A stretch of DNA of 64,000 nt from JAQUCI01 sp034932685 (GCA_034932685.1 JAYFOM010000012.1:1-64000), one strand, 5' to 3'; positions 18,171 to 27,844 are shown, counted from the first letter of the stretch. Notes: generated from the letters alone by a model not told the origin. A program made the numbers and translations.

Positions 18171-20142
18171 CTTCCCACTCCATTTCATTGATGACTAAAT
18201 AGATGTCATCATAATCAAATCCTTGTGTTGTCAAGTAACGAAATACTCTATTTCTTAACTGTGAACCGCTATATTTTCTATTATATCTTGTTTTAGCTTT
18301 ATTGGCTAACTTACGCAAGATGTTTTTTTCATTATCATCATTTGTCAATAAGTGTTCTACTACTTCATTAGCTAATGCGATATCATAACCATATTGTACA
18401 AGTTTATTCTTGATCATTGTCTTTTTATAATTGAAAGAACGATCACGAATCTTACCTTGCCATTTCTTAGCATAATTAAGTGCTCGATAATATTGATCAT
18501 CGTCTGATCTTTCATTCAGTTCTTCGATCAATACCGGATCAATCCCCTTTAATAAGAGTTCTTTTTTGATCCTATTTTTACCCATGAGCTGCTTAGTAAA
18601 CTTATTTATTTGCGCTAAAGCGTACCGCTTATCATCAAGATATTTCTTATCAACAAGATAATCAATCAATGTTTGAACCTTAGCTTTAGGTAATGTTGTA
18701 TTTTCACATAACCAATCATTCATTTCTTGTTTTGTTCGATCTTTGATTGTCAAATGTTTGATTGCTTTTTTATAAGCTTGAACAGCTTGTTCTTCAGATA
18801 ATAATTGACTAATCAATATATCATCAACAACCTTGTCTTTTCGTATACCATACTGCATAAAACTATCTACACTAACCATGATCGTTAGCTCATTGCTTGG
18901 ATTAGTTAGTGTGAGTGATACCACATCATCTTGATAGTTTATCGCTGTAACGCGATAATCCATGCGATAAGCTTTAATCGCTTCTTGGTATACTTTTATC
19001 ACTTTATCATAAAAACCGTTTAGATCGTACTCCATTGCCTTTAAAACAGCATTATCACGTAATTGTTGTCGTTTCTCTTTACTTAATGCATAGAAATTAC
19101 TGATCTTAAGCGCAAGATCACTCGCATCAGCGAAATAATAGCCAGTGACATCATCAAATATTAAATTCTCAACCGCCCCATCAGGACGAGCCAATACCGG
19201 TAATCCACTAGCTAAAGCTTCAATAAAAGTTAAACCTTGTGTTTCAGTTAAAGATGCTGACACAAACACATCACCACATTGATAATAAAGCGGTATCTTA
19301 TCAGGAAACTGTTTTCCTGTCATAATGATCTTATCTTCTAACTGATAAAGCGAAGTTAGATGCTCGATTTCCTCAACCCCTGGTCCTGATCCAACAATCA
19401 TGAGTTTAATCTTATCATACCCCTTAAGTTTACTAAAAGCTTCCACCAATAGATCAATACTCTTCTCTTTCGCAACGCGACCAATAAACAAAACTAATAG
19501 ATCATCATCTAAGACATTATATTCTCTTCTTAGTTTCTTTATCGTCTCTTGATCAAATTGATTAGGTTCAAAACGCTTCAAATCTAGTCCAGTAGGTATG
19601 ACAGTGATCGGTGATTTGATCTTATATCTTACTAACATATCTTTTGTCTTTTGTGATGGTGCTATTACTGCAGTACTGGTTTCACCATAAAGCTTACTTA
19701 ACTTCGCAATTAGAAGTTTAGCGAAACGATCGATACTATTCATCTTTAAGAAGTTAACATAATGTGTATAGTCTTCATATGTAGTGTGATAAGTGGAAAC
19801 TACGGGGATATGAAGGTACTTAGCCGCAATACGACCAAATATACCAACCCCAAACTCTGAGTGAGCATGAATCACATCCCAATTAAGTTTGGCAATTTCC
19901 TTTAAGATACGGATTTGGATTGGTGAGCTAGCCTTATAACCATATAGCTGTTTTATTTCAATGCCTGGTAATCTAATCTCTTGAAGATCATGATCGATCT
20001 GTGTCTTTAAAAGTGAAGGATGATTAGAAACAACCCATACTTCATGTCCTTTTTCCATAAGTGCTTGTTTAAGAGTAACGACCGATGTAACAACCCCATT
20101 AATATCAGGTAAGTATGAATCACAAAACATTCCAATCCTCAT
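18163..20142 (-). CDS. glycosyltransferase-RecX fusion protein
   Basis: 659 residues in one uninterrupted frame. Residues 1-395 are a GT-B family 4 glycosyltransferase: MRIGMFCDSYLPDINGV, STYHTTYEDYTHY (117-128), PTGLDLKRF, FIGRVAKEKS, and the E-x7-E motif in SLTETQGLTFIEAL (297-310). This subtype resembles diacylglycerol glucosyltransferases that make membrane glycolipids. Residues from about 397 to 659 (DNA 18166-18954) match a complete Gram-positive RecX regulator (about 263 residues), with LIDYLVDKKYLDDKRYALAQ and GKNRIKKELLLKGI. RecX controls RecA filaments. No start codon with a ribosome binding site is obvious at the junction, so a true fusion is likely. Downstream genes overlap. Confidence 0.88.
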   Translation of the reverse strand: MRIGMFCDSYLPDINGVVTSVVTLKQALMEKGHEVWVVSNHPSLLKTQIDHDLQEIRLPGIEIKQLYGYKASSPIQIRILKEIAKLNWDVIHAHSEFGVGIFGRIAAKYLHIPVVSTYHTTYEDYTHYVNFLKMNSIDRFAKLLIAKLSKLYGETSTAVIAPSQKTKDMLVRYKIKSPITVIPTGLDLKRFEPNQFDQETIKKLRREYNVLDDDLLVLFIGRVAKEKSIDLLVEAFSKLKGYDKIKLMIVGSGPGVEEIEHLTSLYQLEDKIIMTGKQFPDKIPLYYQCGDVFVSASLTETQGLTFIEALASGLPVLARPDGAVENLIFDDVTGYYFADASDLALKISNFYALSKEKRQQLRDNAVLKAMEYDLNGFYDKVIKVYQEAIKAYRMDYRVTAINYQDDVVSLTLTNPSNELTIMVSVDSFMQYGIRKDKVVDDILISQLLSEEQAVQAYKKAIKHLTIKDRTKQEMNDWLCENTTLPKAKVQTLIDYLVDKKYLDDKRYALAQINKFTKQLMGKNRIKKELLLKGIDPVLIEELNERSDDDQYYRALNYAKKWQGKIRDRSFNYKKTMIKNKLVQYGYDIALANEVVEHLLTNDDNEKNILRKLANKAKTRYNRKYSGSQLRNRVFRYLTTQGFDYDDIYLVINEMEWEDE

Positions 20143-20346
20143 GTCTTCACCTCGATTCCTACTATTATTATATACGATAAGACAGCATAAATATCTTAAA
20201 ACTATATACTAATTTTGATAGATCATATGTTAAGCAAGTTACTAATAAACCTAAAACAACTACATAGTGTAATTTTTTCTTAATACGAATTATTGTCAAT
20301 GCAAAACCCATCTAATATAAATAATGATCAAGCTATAAAACAACTA

Positions 20347-21090
20347 TCATTGTGTTTCTAAAGTAGTAAGCTTTCCAAACAACACATATCTTGCATCTTG
20401 AAAATCATATGAGCAGGTACTCAAAGTTATCAACAAATCATCTGGGGATATCTTAGTTGTTGATAAAAATGTAGAAAAAACTATTAAACTGTTAACATAA
20501 TTAATCTTATCATCATTATTAATGAATTTCGTTTTGAGGTAATCTTCATCACCGCTTATGATTATTCCCGCAATTATATCAATCTTGTAAATACTATCTA
20601 TCGTATACAAATACATGCTCGGATGTTTGTCATAAAAAGCTTGGTCTTTATAATTAAGTAAATAAGCAAACATCGAACCATCCTTCATATTATGACCATA
20701 AATAATTGTGTTTTGATCACTAAAGTCTGAACTATTTGTATAATCCATGAAAATAGCTCCGGCTTTGTTATATGAGTTGTCAATCATATGAGTTAAATAG
20801 TAATCATTATCATTCCCTTGGACGATAGCATAATTGATGATACTATCATCTGATTTTATCCAACCAACAATATTGTTATTAATCTGTAGAAGATTTTTAA
20901 AATCAATGTTGTTAATTTTATCAGAATCATTATCAACGTACTGAGCGCTAATAGTTGAATAAGTGTTTCTCGCTATCTCATAACTCTCTTTTGAAGTGTA
21001 ATAAGCGTAAATGGATATTGACAAACCAATCAGTGCTAGGACAATACAACCTCTAAGAACAATCAAAGTAAAATAGTTCTTACGTTTCAT
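20347..21090 (-). CDS. class B-type sortase
   Basis: About 247 residues. An N-terminal membrane anchor (about 7-30) is followed by the sortase fold. The catalytic His is in IIYGHNMKDGSMFA, the Cys in TLSTCSYDF, and the Arg in DARYVLFGKL. The intervening helix and the YLT...YNKAGAIFMDY pattern are those of class B enzymes. It joins sorted proteins to the wall or builds pili outside the membrane. The gene starts inside the end of the upstream surface protein gene (ATG at 21090 or 21099), so it is coupled to its likely substrate. A TTG at 21120 is also possible. Confidence 0.88.
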   Translation of the reverse strand: MKRKNYFTLIVLRGCIVLALIGLSISIYAYYTSKESYEIARNTYSTISAQYVDNDSDKINNIDFKNLLQINNNIVGWIKSDDSIINYAIVQGNDNDYYLTHMIDNSYNKAGAIFMDYTNSSDFSDQNTIIYGHNMKDGSMFAYLLNYKDQAFYDKHPSMYLYTIDSIYKIDIIAGIIISGDEDYLKTKFINNDDKINYVNSLIVFSTFLSTTKISPDDLLITLSTCSYDFQDARYVLFGKLTTLETQ

Positions 21091-24000
21091 AATTACCATT
21101 TTTCTTCTTTTTTCTAACAAGCATATCTAATCCGATTAAGATAATAGTAATACCACCAAAAGCATACATACCTATTTTGGCAACATTGTTGACATTATCA
21201 TCGCCAGTATTAGGTGTTAGATTGCGTGTGTTTATAAACCGCGCTGTTTGCGTTTCATCAACGATGATTGTTCCGCTACTGTTTGTGGCTGTTGTTGTAT
21301 ATCCCTCATTACGATAATCATATTCTATAACCTCATAAGTGATGTCCTTAGGTAAGCCAATAATCGTAATGCTTTGTCCATGAGTTAGGCTTATCGTATC
21401 ACCAGAGCTTATTTGACCATTAGCTACTCCATCACCAAGATATTCAAACTGATTTAAATCATCAAAAGTAACAGTGAAATTAAACGCTTTGCTTTGATCA
21501 GCCGCATTCCCCGCTACTTCTTTTGAGATTCTGAGTTGTCCTACTGTTCCCTGTAAGTAATTAATTACTGTTAAGCTATTCGCTCCTGGCCCGGTTTTGC
21601 CATTTACCGATGAAACGACGGTATCTCCCACAGTCGAAATACTAACAGTATGAATTCTTTCATCGAGTATATAACCAGCTGGCGCCACAGTCTCTTTTAG
21701 ATAATATTGACCATCAGGTAACACCATCATTCTAATATTGCCATCACTGTTGGTAACAGCAGTTCTTATGATTGTCGTCATATCCAAGGCGAATAATGTA
21801 AATTGAGCTCCAGCTAGCAAAGTAGAATTCGCATCAGTTTTGCGAATTGATATCCATCCATTCCTTAATAAACTAGCTTCTCCATCTGATGCACTAATCA
21901 TATAAAGTGTAGCAGTTTGCTCTTGATCATTGTTGTTACCAATCAATGATACAGTATTGCTTACTGTTCCCGGGTTACCAGTAACATCAGTTATATAGGT
22001 AAAACGATAGCCTTTAGAATTATCAGCAATCAAAAACGATAGTGTTCTTGTTTCACTGTTATAAAACACATTACTACCTTCAACAAGACTAATTTGATCG
22101 GCAACACTATAACTTCCATTGGCATTCAAATTCATTTCATAAGCCGCTATATTGTTCTCGATTATCAAAAGACCCGCACTATTTGTTCTAATATCTAGCC
22201 CTATTGGTAATACATCATCAATACGATTACCAATTTGTTCAACATCATATGGTTTATAATCCACTGTCCATCTAAGTACACCTTGCTCAATAATATCCAG
22301 TCTTTTTTCCAAGATACTACTTTGAATAGAAATATCTCGGAAAGTAGAAATCCCCGGCGTCCAATTTGTTGCCAGCATACCAAACGTATTACGAACCGTA
22401 GTTGTTTTGTTTTCATTGAAATAACTACCGACCGTAGCATCAGAGACTTTTGCTTTTACTAAAATCACATAAGGTCTATCAAGAGATGTAAAAGTAAAAC
22501 TTATTTCTCTTCCATCGATTTCATAAGTCATTCCACTAACAGAATCTGGTGTTGTATCAGTAGCACTAACAACACTACTACTATTGTTTTGATTTCCTTC
22601 AAATAATAAATAGTCCTGATCACTTATGATTTCTACAAATTCCCAACCCTCAGGAAGTGTATCTTTTATTGTAACAGTCCCTAATGTTGTTCCGTCTGCT
22701 TTTATTGAATTTGGAATATCAATACCATTAGCATTGATGCTCAATCTAAAGATAGCTGTTTTGTCTATGTAATCAAAAGCTTCTGTAATATTAGTAGTTA
22801 ACTGCGTGTTGACGCTTCCAGCAGGGTCGCTGATCGCTGCTCTTCGTAGTAGTTCCTTAGATAAAACATAATTTGGATAGTTCAAGTTTCGTGTAGCACT
22901 AACAAGTCTGCTCACACCACTAAATAATGACGCAGTATTTGAGATAGTAGATGAACTATTTTTTAAATAAATGTTAGAATTCATGATTTCAGATGAAAAA
23001 GTAAAGGTACTAACATTGGTTAAGCTTAAGTCACTTATTTCCAACAAATCGCCAATTCTAATACCATCTAGATAAATAGGATGCACCGTTAAAGTCAGCC
23101 CAGCACCACTAAAGCTACTATCAGTATACATCTGGTCAAACCGCGGTATTAAATCGCTAGCAGTCAATCCCACAGGAATACCAGTTACATTAGCAATGTT
23201 AAAACCAGTTGAACTAGTATATATTAGAAGATCATATATCTTAAGATCATCTATAGTTTGTCCTCGTCCGTCAAAAGTTACTGTCCAATTAAGCATTTTT
23301 CGATTAACACTGTCTATTGAACCTATCTTTGTTAATGAGACAAAACCAACAGGAACACTAACATTCCCACTGCTTATTATAGCAGGAATCCCATCCCATC
23401 GAACTCTGGCACTATTTTGATAGGTTGTTATCGTTGTTGTAAATTGCTCATCTGGTACATTACTAACAATGATCAAACGTACTCTACTATCGATGTTTCC
23501 TAATAAATAGTCATTATCACCATTTGGCGTAATAGTATCGGTATTTGTCCAAGATGTTCCATCCCAAGTTTCCCAATAAGCATTGTTAAATGTTAGATTG
23601 CCTGGCAAGACATCATTTATCACAACATTGGATAAAGAGGCTTCCATTTGATTTACGGTAATAGTCCACGTGATCGTTCTATTGGTTGGATCATAAACGC
23701 CACTACCTGCATCACTGGCAACACCCGATTTGCTAATCCATTGTGGAGTGAAAGATACCGAAGCACTACCATCATCCATTAGGACATCATCACTATTAAA
23801 GATACTTGCCGTGTTTGATATCGTCTGATTTCCACTACCATAGTACTTACTATCTGGTATGGTTGTTTTAAATCTAATAACCTTAGGACTACTGGTAGGA
23901 TCACTAAAAACATAGTTTATGATGTTATCTATATACTCGGGAGTTACACTAATTCCATCGATTGTAAATGAATTATCAATATATACTCCAACATTGCTAA

Positions 24001-24715
24001 GATTATCCTTGAACACATAGTTTGTCATATCAAGATGGTCATCACCTTGAGTCTTATCAATGTTTACTATCCATTCTACTTGCTGTTGAGCTAAATCAAC
24101 AACTCCTGTTTTATTAAGATTGTGGATAATATCCATTGGTAATACTTCAACTGTATAGGTTTTACCCAAGATAACGACTGTGTAACTATCTCCTGATGAT
24201 GGGGCTCCACTATCGTCAAATTCGAAATTAGCTACAAATCTGATTCTTACATTATTAGATGTACCATCAAAAACTTGATCATCACCATCAAAAACAACTT
24301 CTGCAGTAACCATGCCAGTTGATAAATTAGTATTGAAGCTTACATGTGCAACGACGATAGAACCTGTTTTTAATTCTATTGTACTGCCTGATATTAAACT
24401 AAATGCATCACTTAATTCAAAATAAGCTGTATCACCTTTATTAACATATACATCTGGTTCAGGATTGTCACCAAAAACAGGCACATTAAATGATACTTCA
24501 ACTCTTATAGGCTCTTGCGAATATATTGTTCCTCCCTCTGAGATATCGATACCATTTTGACTAATTGATATTTCAACATTGGTCAACACATTCGTCTTAT
24601 CAACACCACTTGGCGGATCGTCGGCTTTAATCAAATCAACAGGGGTAATAATTGACATAGAAATTGCAATTATCACAAATAATTTCAAAAATACTTTTCT
24701 AATACTGTCTTTCAT
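21080..24715 (-). CDS. large cell-wall-anchored adhesin/pilin-like protein
   Basis: 1211 residues. A signal peptide (about 1-31) is followed by several repeated immunoglobulin-like modules of the DUF11/Cna adhesion type, recognisable by recurring WTITVN or WIVNIDK, D.L..N and TISNTAS phrases. A SpaA-type prealbumin domain lies at 956-1050 (GAQFTL, YYLKETVAPAGY), then a pilin isopeptide-type domain (1061-1165). A sorting signal LTPNTG (1166-1171), a hydrophobic helix and a KKKK tail end it. It is exposed on the surface and probably stabilised by isopeptide bonds. The adjacent sortase overlaps its 3' end. The sorting motif is LPXTG-like rather than the NPQTN of classical sortase B. Confidence 0.88.
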   Translation of the reverse strand: MKDSIRKVFLKLFVIIAISMSIITPVDLIKADDPPSGVDKTNVLTNVEISISQNGIDISEGGTIYSQEPIRVEVSFNVPVFGDNPEPDVYVNKGDTAYFELSDAFSLISGSTIELKTGSIVVAHVSFNTNLSTGMVTAEVVFDGDDQVFDGTSNNVRIRFVANFEFDDSGAPSSGDSYTVVILGKTYTVEVLPMDIIHNLNKTGVVDLAQQQVEWIVNIDKTQGDDHLDMTNYVFKDNLSNVGVYIDNSFTIDGISVTPEYIDNIINYVFSDPTSSPKVIRFKTTIPDSKYYGSGNQTISNTASIFNSDDVLMDDGSASVSFTPQWISKSGVASDAGSGVYDPTNRTITWTITVNQMEASLSNVVINDVLPGNLTFNNAYWETWDGTSWTNTDTITPNGDNDYLLGNIDSRVRLIIVSNVPDEQFTTTITTYQNSARVRWDGIPAIISSGNVSVPVGFVSLTKIGSIDSVNRKMLNWTVTFDGRGQTIDDLKIYDLLIYTSSTGFNIANVTGIPVGLTASDLIPRFDQMYTDSSFSGAGLTLTVHPIYLDGIRIGDLLEISDLSLTNVSTFTFSSEIMNSNIYLKNSSSTISNTASLFSGVSRLVSATRNLNYPNYVLSKELLRRAAISDPAGSVNTQLTTNITEAFDYIDKTAIFRLSINANGIDIPNSIKADGTTLGTVTIKDTLPEGWEFVEIISDQDYLLFEGNQNNSSSVVSATDTTPDSVSGMTYEIDGREISFTFTSLDRPYVILVKAKVSDATVGSYFNENKTTTVRNTFGMLATNWTPGISTFRDISIQSSILEKRLDIIEQGVLRWTVDYKPYDVEQIGNRIDDVLPIGLDIRTNSAGLLIIENNIAAYEMNLNANGSYSVADQISLVEGSNVFYNSETRTLSFLIADNSKGYRFTYITDVTGNPGTVSNTVSLIGNNNDQEQTATLYMISASDGEASLLRNGWISIRKTDANSTLLAGAQFTLFALDMTTIIRTAVTNSDGNIRMMVLPDGQYYLKETVAPAGYILDERIHTVSISTVGDTVVSSVNGKTGPGANSLTVINYLQGTVGQLRISKEVAGNAADQSKAFNFTVTFDDLNQFEYLGDGVANGQISSGDTISLTHGQSITIIGLPKDITYEVIEYDYRNEGYTTTATNSSGTIIVDETQTARFINTRNLTPNTGDDNVNNVAKIGMYAFGGITIILIGLDMLVRKKKKNGNYET

Positions 24716-24719
24716 GTTT

Positions 24720-24985
24720 ACCTCTTTATGTAGTCTAACATTTCAATTATCACTTCTAAACGTTCTAACAATACTGCAAAATTAACAATCATTTTTTCAT
24801 TTTAACATAATTATGATATTTAGGTTGATTAATGCCCTAAAAATTACATGATTTTCATACGAATCCTGATTAAATCTAATTGAAGCGGGATGCAAAATGA
24901 TGTTATCCACTAAGCACAGAATATAAAAAGCACCATTTATAAAATCCTATTATCATTAAGTTATTAAACTGATAAGAAAGGATGT
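24720..24985. other. intergenic spacer upstream of the surface protein
   Basis: AT-rich, with no open frame of note. On the minus strand AAGAGG precedes the surface-protein ATG. TGTTAGA occurs twice within about 30 bases just upstream of it (complement of 24734-24764), perhaps a regulator site. No clear promoter is seen. Confidence 0.4.
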
Positions 24986-24989
24986 ATAA

Positions 24990-25790
24990 ATGATGTACTT
25001 ATATGATATAAAACAAGTCAAAAAGCGAGAGTATAGAAATCCAGAAATTACATCGCCAAGGTATTCTAATCACTCAATAGCTTGATTGATTGATTAAGCA
25101 TGGTCATACCCGATAATCACTGAAGCCCAAAAAGATGAGCTAGATAAGTGAAAAAGTTAGTGATAAGGATGTTTATGGATTACTCCTTTGCGGATACTGG
25201 TAAGCTATCTAAAAAAACAATTAGTGTATGGGTGGAACATAAGATTATCAAAACTCTCGGTTCACTACTTAAATTAAGAAGAAAAAATACAAACAAGACA
25301 AAAAATAGGTAGTAAAAACAAAGTAGAAATCAGTAAAAGCAATAATACCTTAGTTTTATAAAACAGAAAACGTTAATAAACTACATAAACGTTAATAAAC
25401 TACATAAACGTTCAGTGTTGATAATGATAGTGAATTATTAGAACTATTCAATCTAGTCGATAAACTTAGTGATTTATATCACTCACTCTTATTCATTTTT
25501 ACAAAAAGAAACTAAAAAGAATCACAATGGTAGTATTAGTTGATTCGCTCCCAAGGGAAATGTGATGGGCTTAGTTTATGATGGAACGATTTAGCGTAAT
25601 TCTTGTTATATGAATAAATAATCTAGGAAGTTCTTAATTAGTATACACCTTTAGATTTGTTTGTTAGATAAGTTGAAATACTACAACTTGCTTAATAATA
25701 TACTCGATTATGATTATTAGTGAACTACTTGATACTGTAAATTAAGTATAAAAATGAACACAAAAAGTCAGTACAAATATTGTACCGACT
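24990..25790 (+). pseudogene. decayed IS30-family transposase remnant
   Basis: No intact frame, but fragments in shifting plus-strand frames match the order expected for an IS30 transposase. A helix-turn-helix-like SKKTISVWVEHKIIKTL is near 25210. KNHNGSIS-stop-FAPKGN is at 25517-25558, where TGA replaces the Arg codon of the usual RRF.PKG motif. RKF/EVLN and YTPLDLF (25642-25662) match the C-terminal RKxLxxxTPxELF motif. A tandem 21-base duplication (AACGTTAATAAACTACATAA-type, 25370-25412) lies within it. No terminal inverted repeats were identified. The element is dead. Confidence 0.65.
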
Positions 25791-25889
25791 AATTAAATAT
25801 TCAAATCCAAAAAAATACTAACAACAATACCAAATGCACATTAGCATCATAAATCTTGTCTTATTTTTGTTTACTACTCAAATAATTGT

Positions 25890-26171
25890 CTAGTGAGGAT
25901 TACCAACACTTACTATATCATGATATCCGTACATACAATCACCATAGTGGTAACAATAATAAACAATCCCGTATGATGGCTCATAAGCATATAAATCATA
26001 AGGCTTTGACGGAACTGAAATTTCTTCAATGTAACCTGTATTTCTGTTTTCATATATAATAATTAGACTTACTGCAGCTTTATCATTATTATTAACTATC
26101 TGTTTACTCTAAAAACCAAAGTTTGTCAAAATAATAACATACGATAAAAACAATACAAGCATTTTCTTCAT
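25890..26171 (-). pseudogene. small secreted protein gene interrupted by an amber codon
   Basis: From ATG 26171 (ribosome binding site AAGGGGA) a signal peptide MKKMLVLFLSYVIILTNFGF is followed by TAG at 26109-26111. The same frame then continues uninterrupted for 72 codons (SKQIVNNNDKAAVSLIII..., rich in Tyr: YDLYAYEPSYGIVYYCYHYGDCMYGYHD) to TAG at 25890. The stop falls exactly after the hydrophobic segment. It is 32 bases after the lipoprotein gene and in the same direction, so it was the third gene of that operon. Most simply a recent nonsense mutation; readthrough cannot be excluded. Family unknown. Confidence 0.6.
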
Positions 26172-26203
26172 GTTAATCGTTCCCCTTTTATATCTATTTA
26201 GCT

Positions 26204-27163
26204 TCATTTTTCACTTATGTTTTCAAATCTAATATGACTCCACAGACTTGAATCAGATGAATAAACATCATCCAAATCATTCTTCTTTAAATACCTCTGA
26301 ACATCAGATGTATAAAGAACTTCATATGATGAGTTGTCTTGCACAAACTCATAACCATCACATCTACCGACAACAAAAGAGTTAGCAACTCGATTAGTTT
26401 CATTTGTACTATATCTCATGATTCTTACTTGTGAGTACAGATCATAATCCCAAGCTATTAGATTGTCTTGATATACAAATAATCCAACATACTCTTGAAC
26501 ATCATCTTTGTAATATATAGGATATACATAATACGGCAACTCAAAGTCTAGTATCATATAACAGTTCCAATCTTTAATCATATAATAATATTTCCCTTCA
26601 ATAATCTCATAATCCAGTATTTGGAAACGTTCATCGATTCTTTGTAAAATCGATTGACAAACATTGTCCTTAACTTGTTCAAGTTTACGTATATTGGTCC
26701 TCGGTTTTTCATTAATTACTCTATATTTATAGTATTCAGCATTATCTGAATAGATTATTGAGTCTCCTGTATAGGTCATATCATCAAAATAGATATGAAT
26801 AAATAGGTCTTCTTCGAAATCACCTTTATCAATTATCGAGTTGTAGAAACCTTCTATTGCATCAGTATCAAAGTATTCTGCTAAACTGAAGGTAACGGTT
26901 TTACTTTCATCATTCGCTTTTATAGCTATACCATTTTCGATGGAAAGATCAGCAAACGGATTATCGGATAACGTAAGGTACAAAGACTCACCTTTTAAAT
27001 AGTGAAAACACGAAAGCGAAACATTCAATGTTAGATAAATTTCATGCTCATTAATTAACTCAACTTCATAATAATTTGTTTCAATTTCTATCTTAGTTGA
27101 CTCGCAACTGGATAATATTAATAATAGAAAACAAACAACTATATATAAATATTTCTTATACAT
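26204..27163 (-). CDS. hypothetical lipoprotein
   Basis: 319 residues with a lipoprotein signal peptide (lipobox ILSSC, Cys19). The mature part is acidic, Tyr-rich and predicted extracellular, with many beta-type strands. I recognise no family. The start overlaps the upstream small-gene stop (TGATG). It belongs to a three-gene unit of secreted proteins in the accessory region between transposase remnants. Confidence 0.65.
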   Translation of the reverse strand: MYKKYLYIVVCFLLLILSSCESTKIEIETNYYEVELINEHEIYLTLNVSLSCFHYLKGESLYLTLSDNPFADLSIENGIAIKANDESKTVTFSLAEYFDTDAIEGFYNSIIDKGDFEEDLFIHIYFDDMTYTGDSIIYSDNAEYYKYRVINEKPRTNIRKLEQVKDNVCQSILQRIDERFQILDYEIIEGKYYYMIKDWNCYMILDFELPYYVYPIYYKDDVQEYVGLFVYQDNLIAWDYDLYSQVRIMRYSTNETNRVANSFVVGRCDGYEFVQDNSSYEVLYTSDVQRYLKKNDLDDVYSSDSSLWSHIRFENISEK

Positions 27164-27387
27164 CAGCTATAGACTCTATAATTCATTAATGTCCAACCAT
27201 CGTTGATAAATTGGATAAGTGATGTTCTGTTATTTCCACCTGGATCCTTTATGTAGATAACTGAATTTGTTCCTGATATCCAACATCTAGAATACCTGCG
27301 AGCATCCAAATCTACAGCTATTATATTCAATCGTAAACTAGACAAAAACAAGATTACAAACAGAAGAAAAATACTGTATTTACGCAT
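27163..27387 (-). CDS. small secreted protein
   Basis: 74 residues: an N-terminal signal peptide (about 1-24, ending near AVD) and a mature peptide of about 50 residues containing RRYSRCWISGTNSVIYI and a GGNN turn, with one Cys. TAGGAGA lies 8 bases before the ATG, and the stop is coupled to the next gene as TGATG. No family recognised. Length and secretion would suit a peptide signal, inhibitor or surface subunit, but nothing shows which. Confidence 0.6.
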   Translation of the reverse strand: MRKYSIFLLFVILFLSSLRLNIIAVDLDARRYSRCWISGTNSVIYIKDPGGNNRTSLIQFINDGWTLMNYRVYS

Positions 27388-27403
27388 TTTGTTCTCCTAT
27401 CTC

Positions 27404-27425
27404 TAAATCAACATTAATTGATTTA
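27404..27425 (-). promoter_or_regulatory. inverted repeat upstream of the secreted-protein operon
   Basis: TAAATCAA (27404-27411) and TTGATTTA (27418-27425) are perfect inverted 8-mers six bases apart, just upstream of the ribosome binding site of the 74-residue gene. A possible promoter TTGATA-18-TATTAA lies beside or over it on the minus strand. Likely an operator, by inference. Confidence 0.4.
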
Positions 27426-27636
27426 ATAAGAAATTATGTATGCTCTTATCAAGCTTTTCGTATAATCATTTTTTTCAGATGATGCTAACATTTGTCTGTA
27501 TTTATATCTTTATTTATAATATTTTATCAATATTATATATAATATGCAATTATTTAATTATCTTTATAGTGTTAATCATAATTATATCAGTGATGTTAGC
27601 ATAGAAAACAGATTACCTAAACAAATAGTTCTTAAT

Positions 27637-27792
27637 GACGGAGAATAAAAAGCAAGGATTCCTCTATAACTAAGCAATACGATATGAGGTTTAAAGAAGA
27701 TACCTTGCAATATCAAAAAGAATATCATGATTTATCAGTAGCTGACGTTTATCGAAACCTAGGAATCAGTCAAATCGCATTCTAAAACTGGT
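27637..27792 (+). pseudogene. IS3-family OrfA transposase fragment
   Basis: The frame from 27663 reads TKQYDMRFKEDTLQYQKEY, then HDLSVADVYRNLGIS, then QIAF-stop-NW. This is the helix-turn-helix N-terminal part of an IS3-type OrfA (consensus Y..EFK.DAV.Y...HP.LS.AE.ARNLGIS...L..W). Nothing of OrfB remains. It is a short dead remnant beside the AbiE locus. Confidence 0.65.
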
Positions 27793-27844
27793 AAATGAAA
27801 AAGTAAAATGTTTAATACATTGAATACAAAAATTTACTAAATCA

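Noticed and set aside
20143..20346. Small gene between the GT-RecX and sortase genes
   Set aside because: No frame with a start and ribosome binding site of useful length; only a TATAAT-like -10 for the GT-RecX gene is seen.
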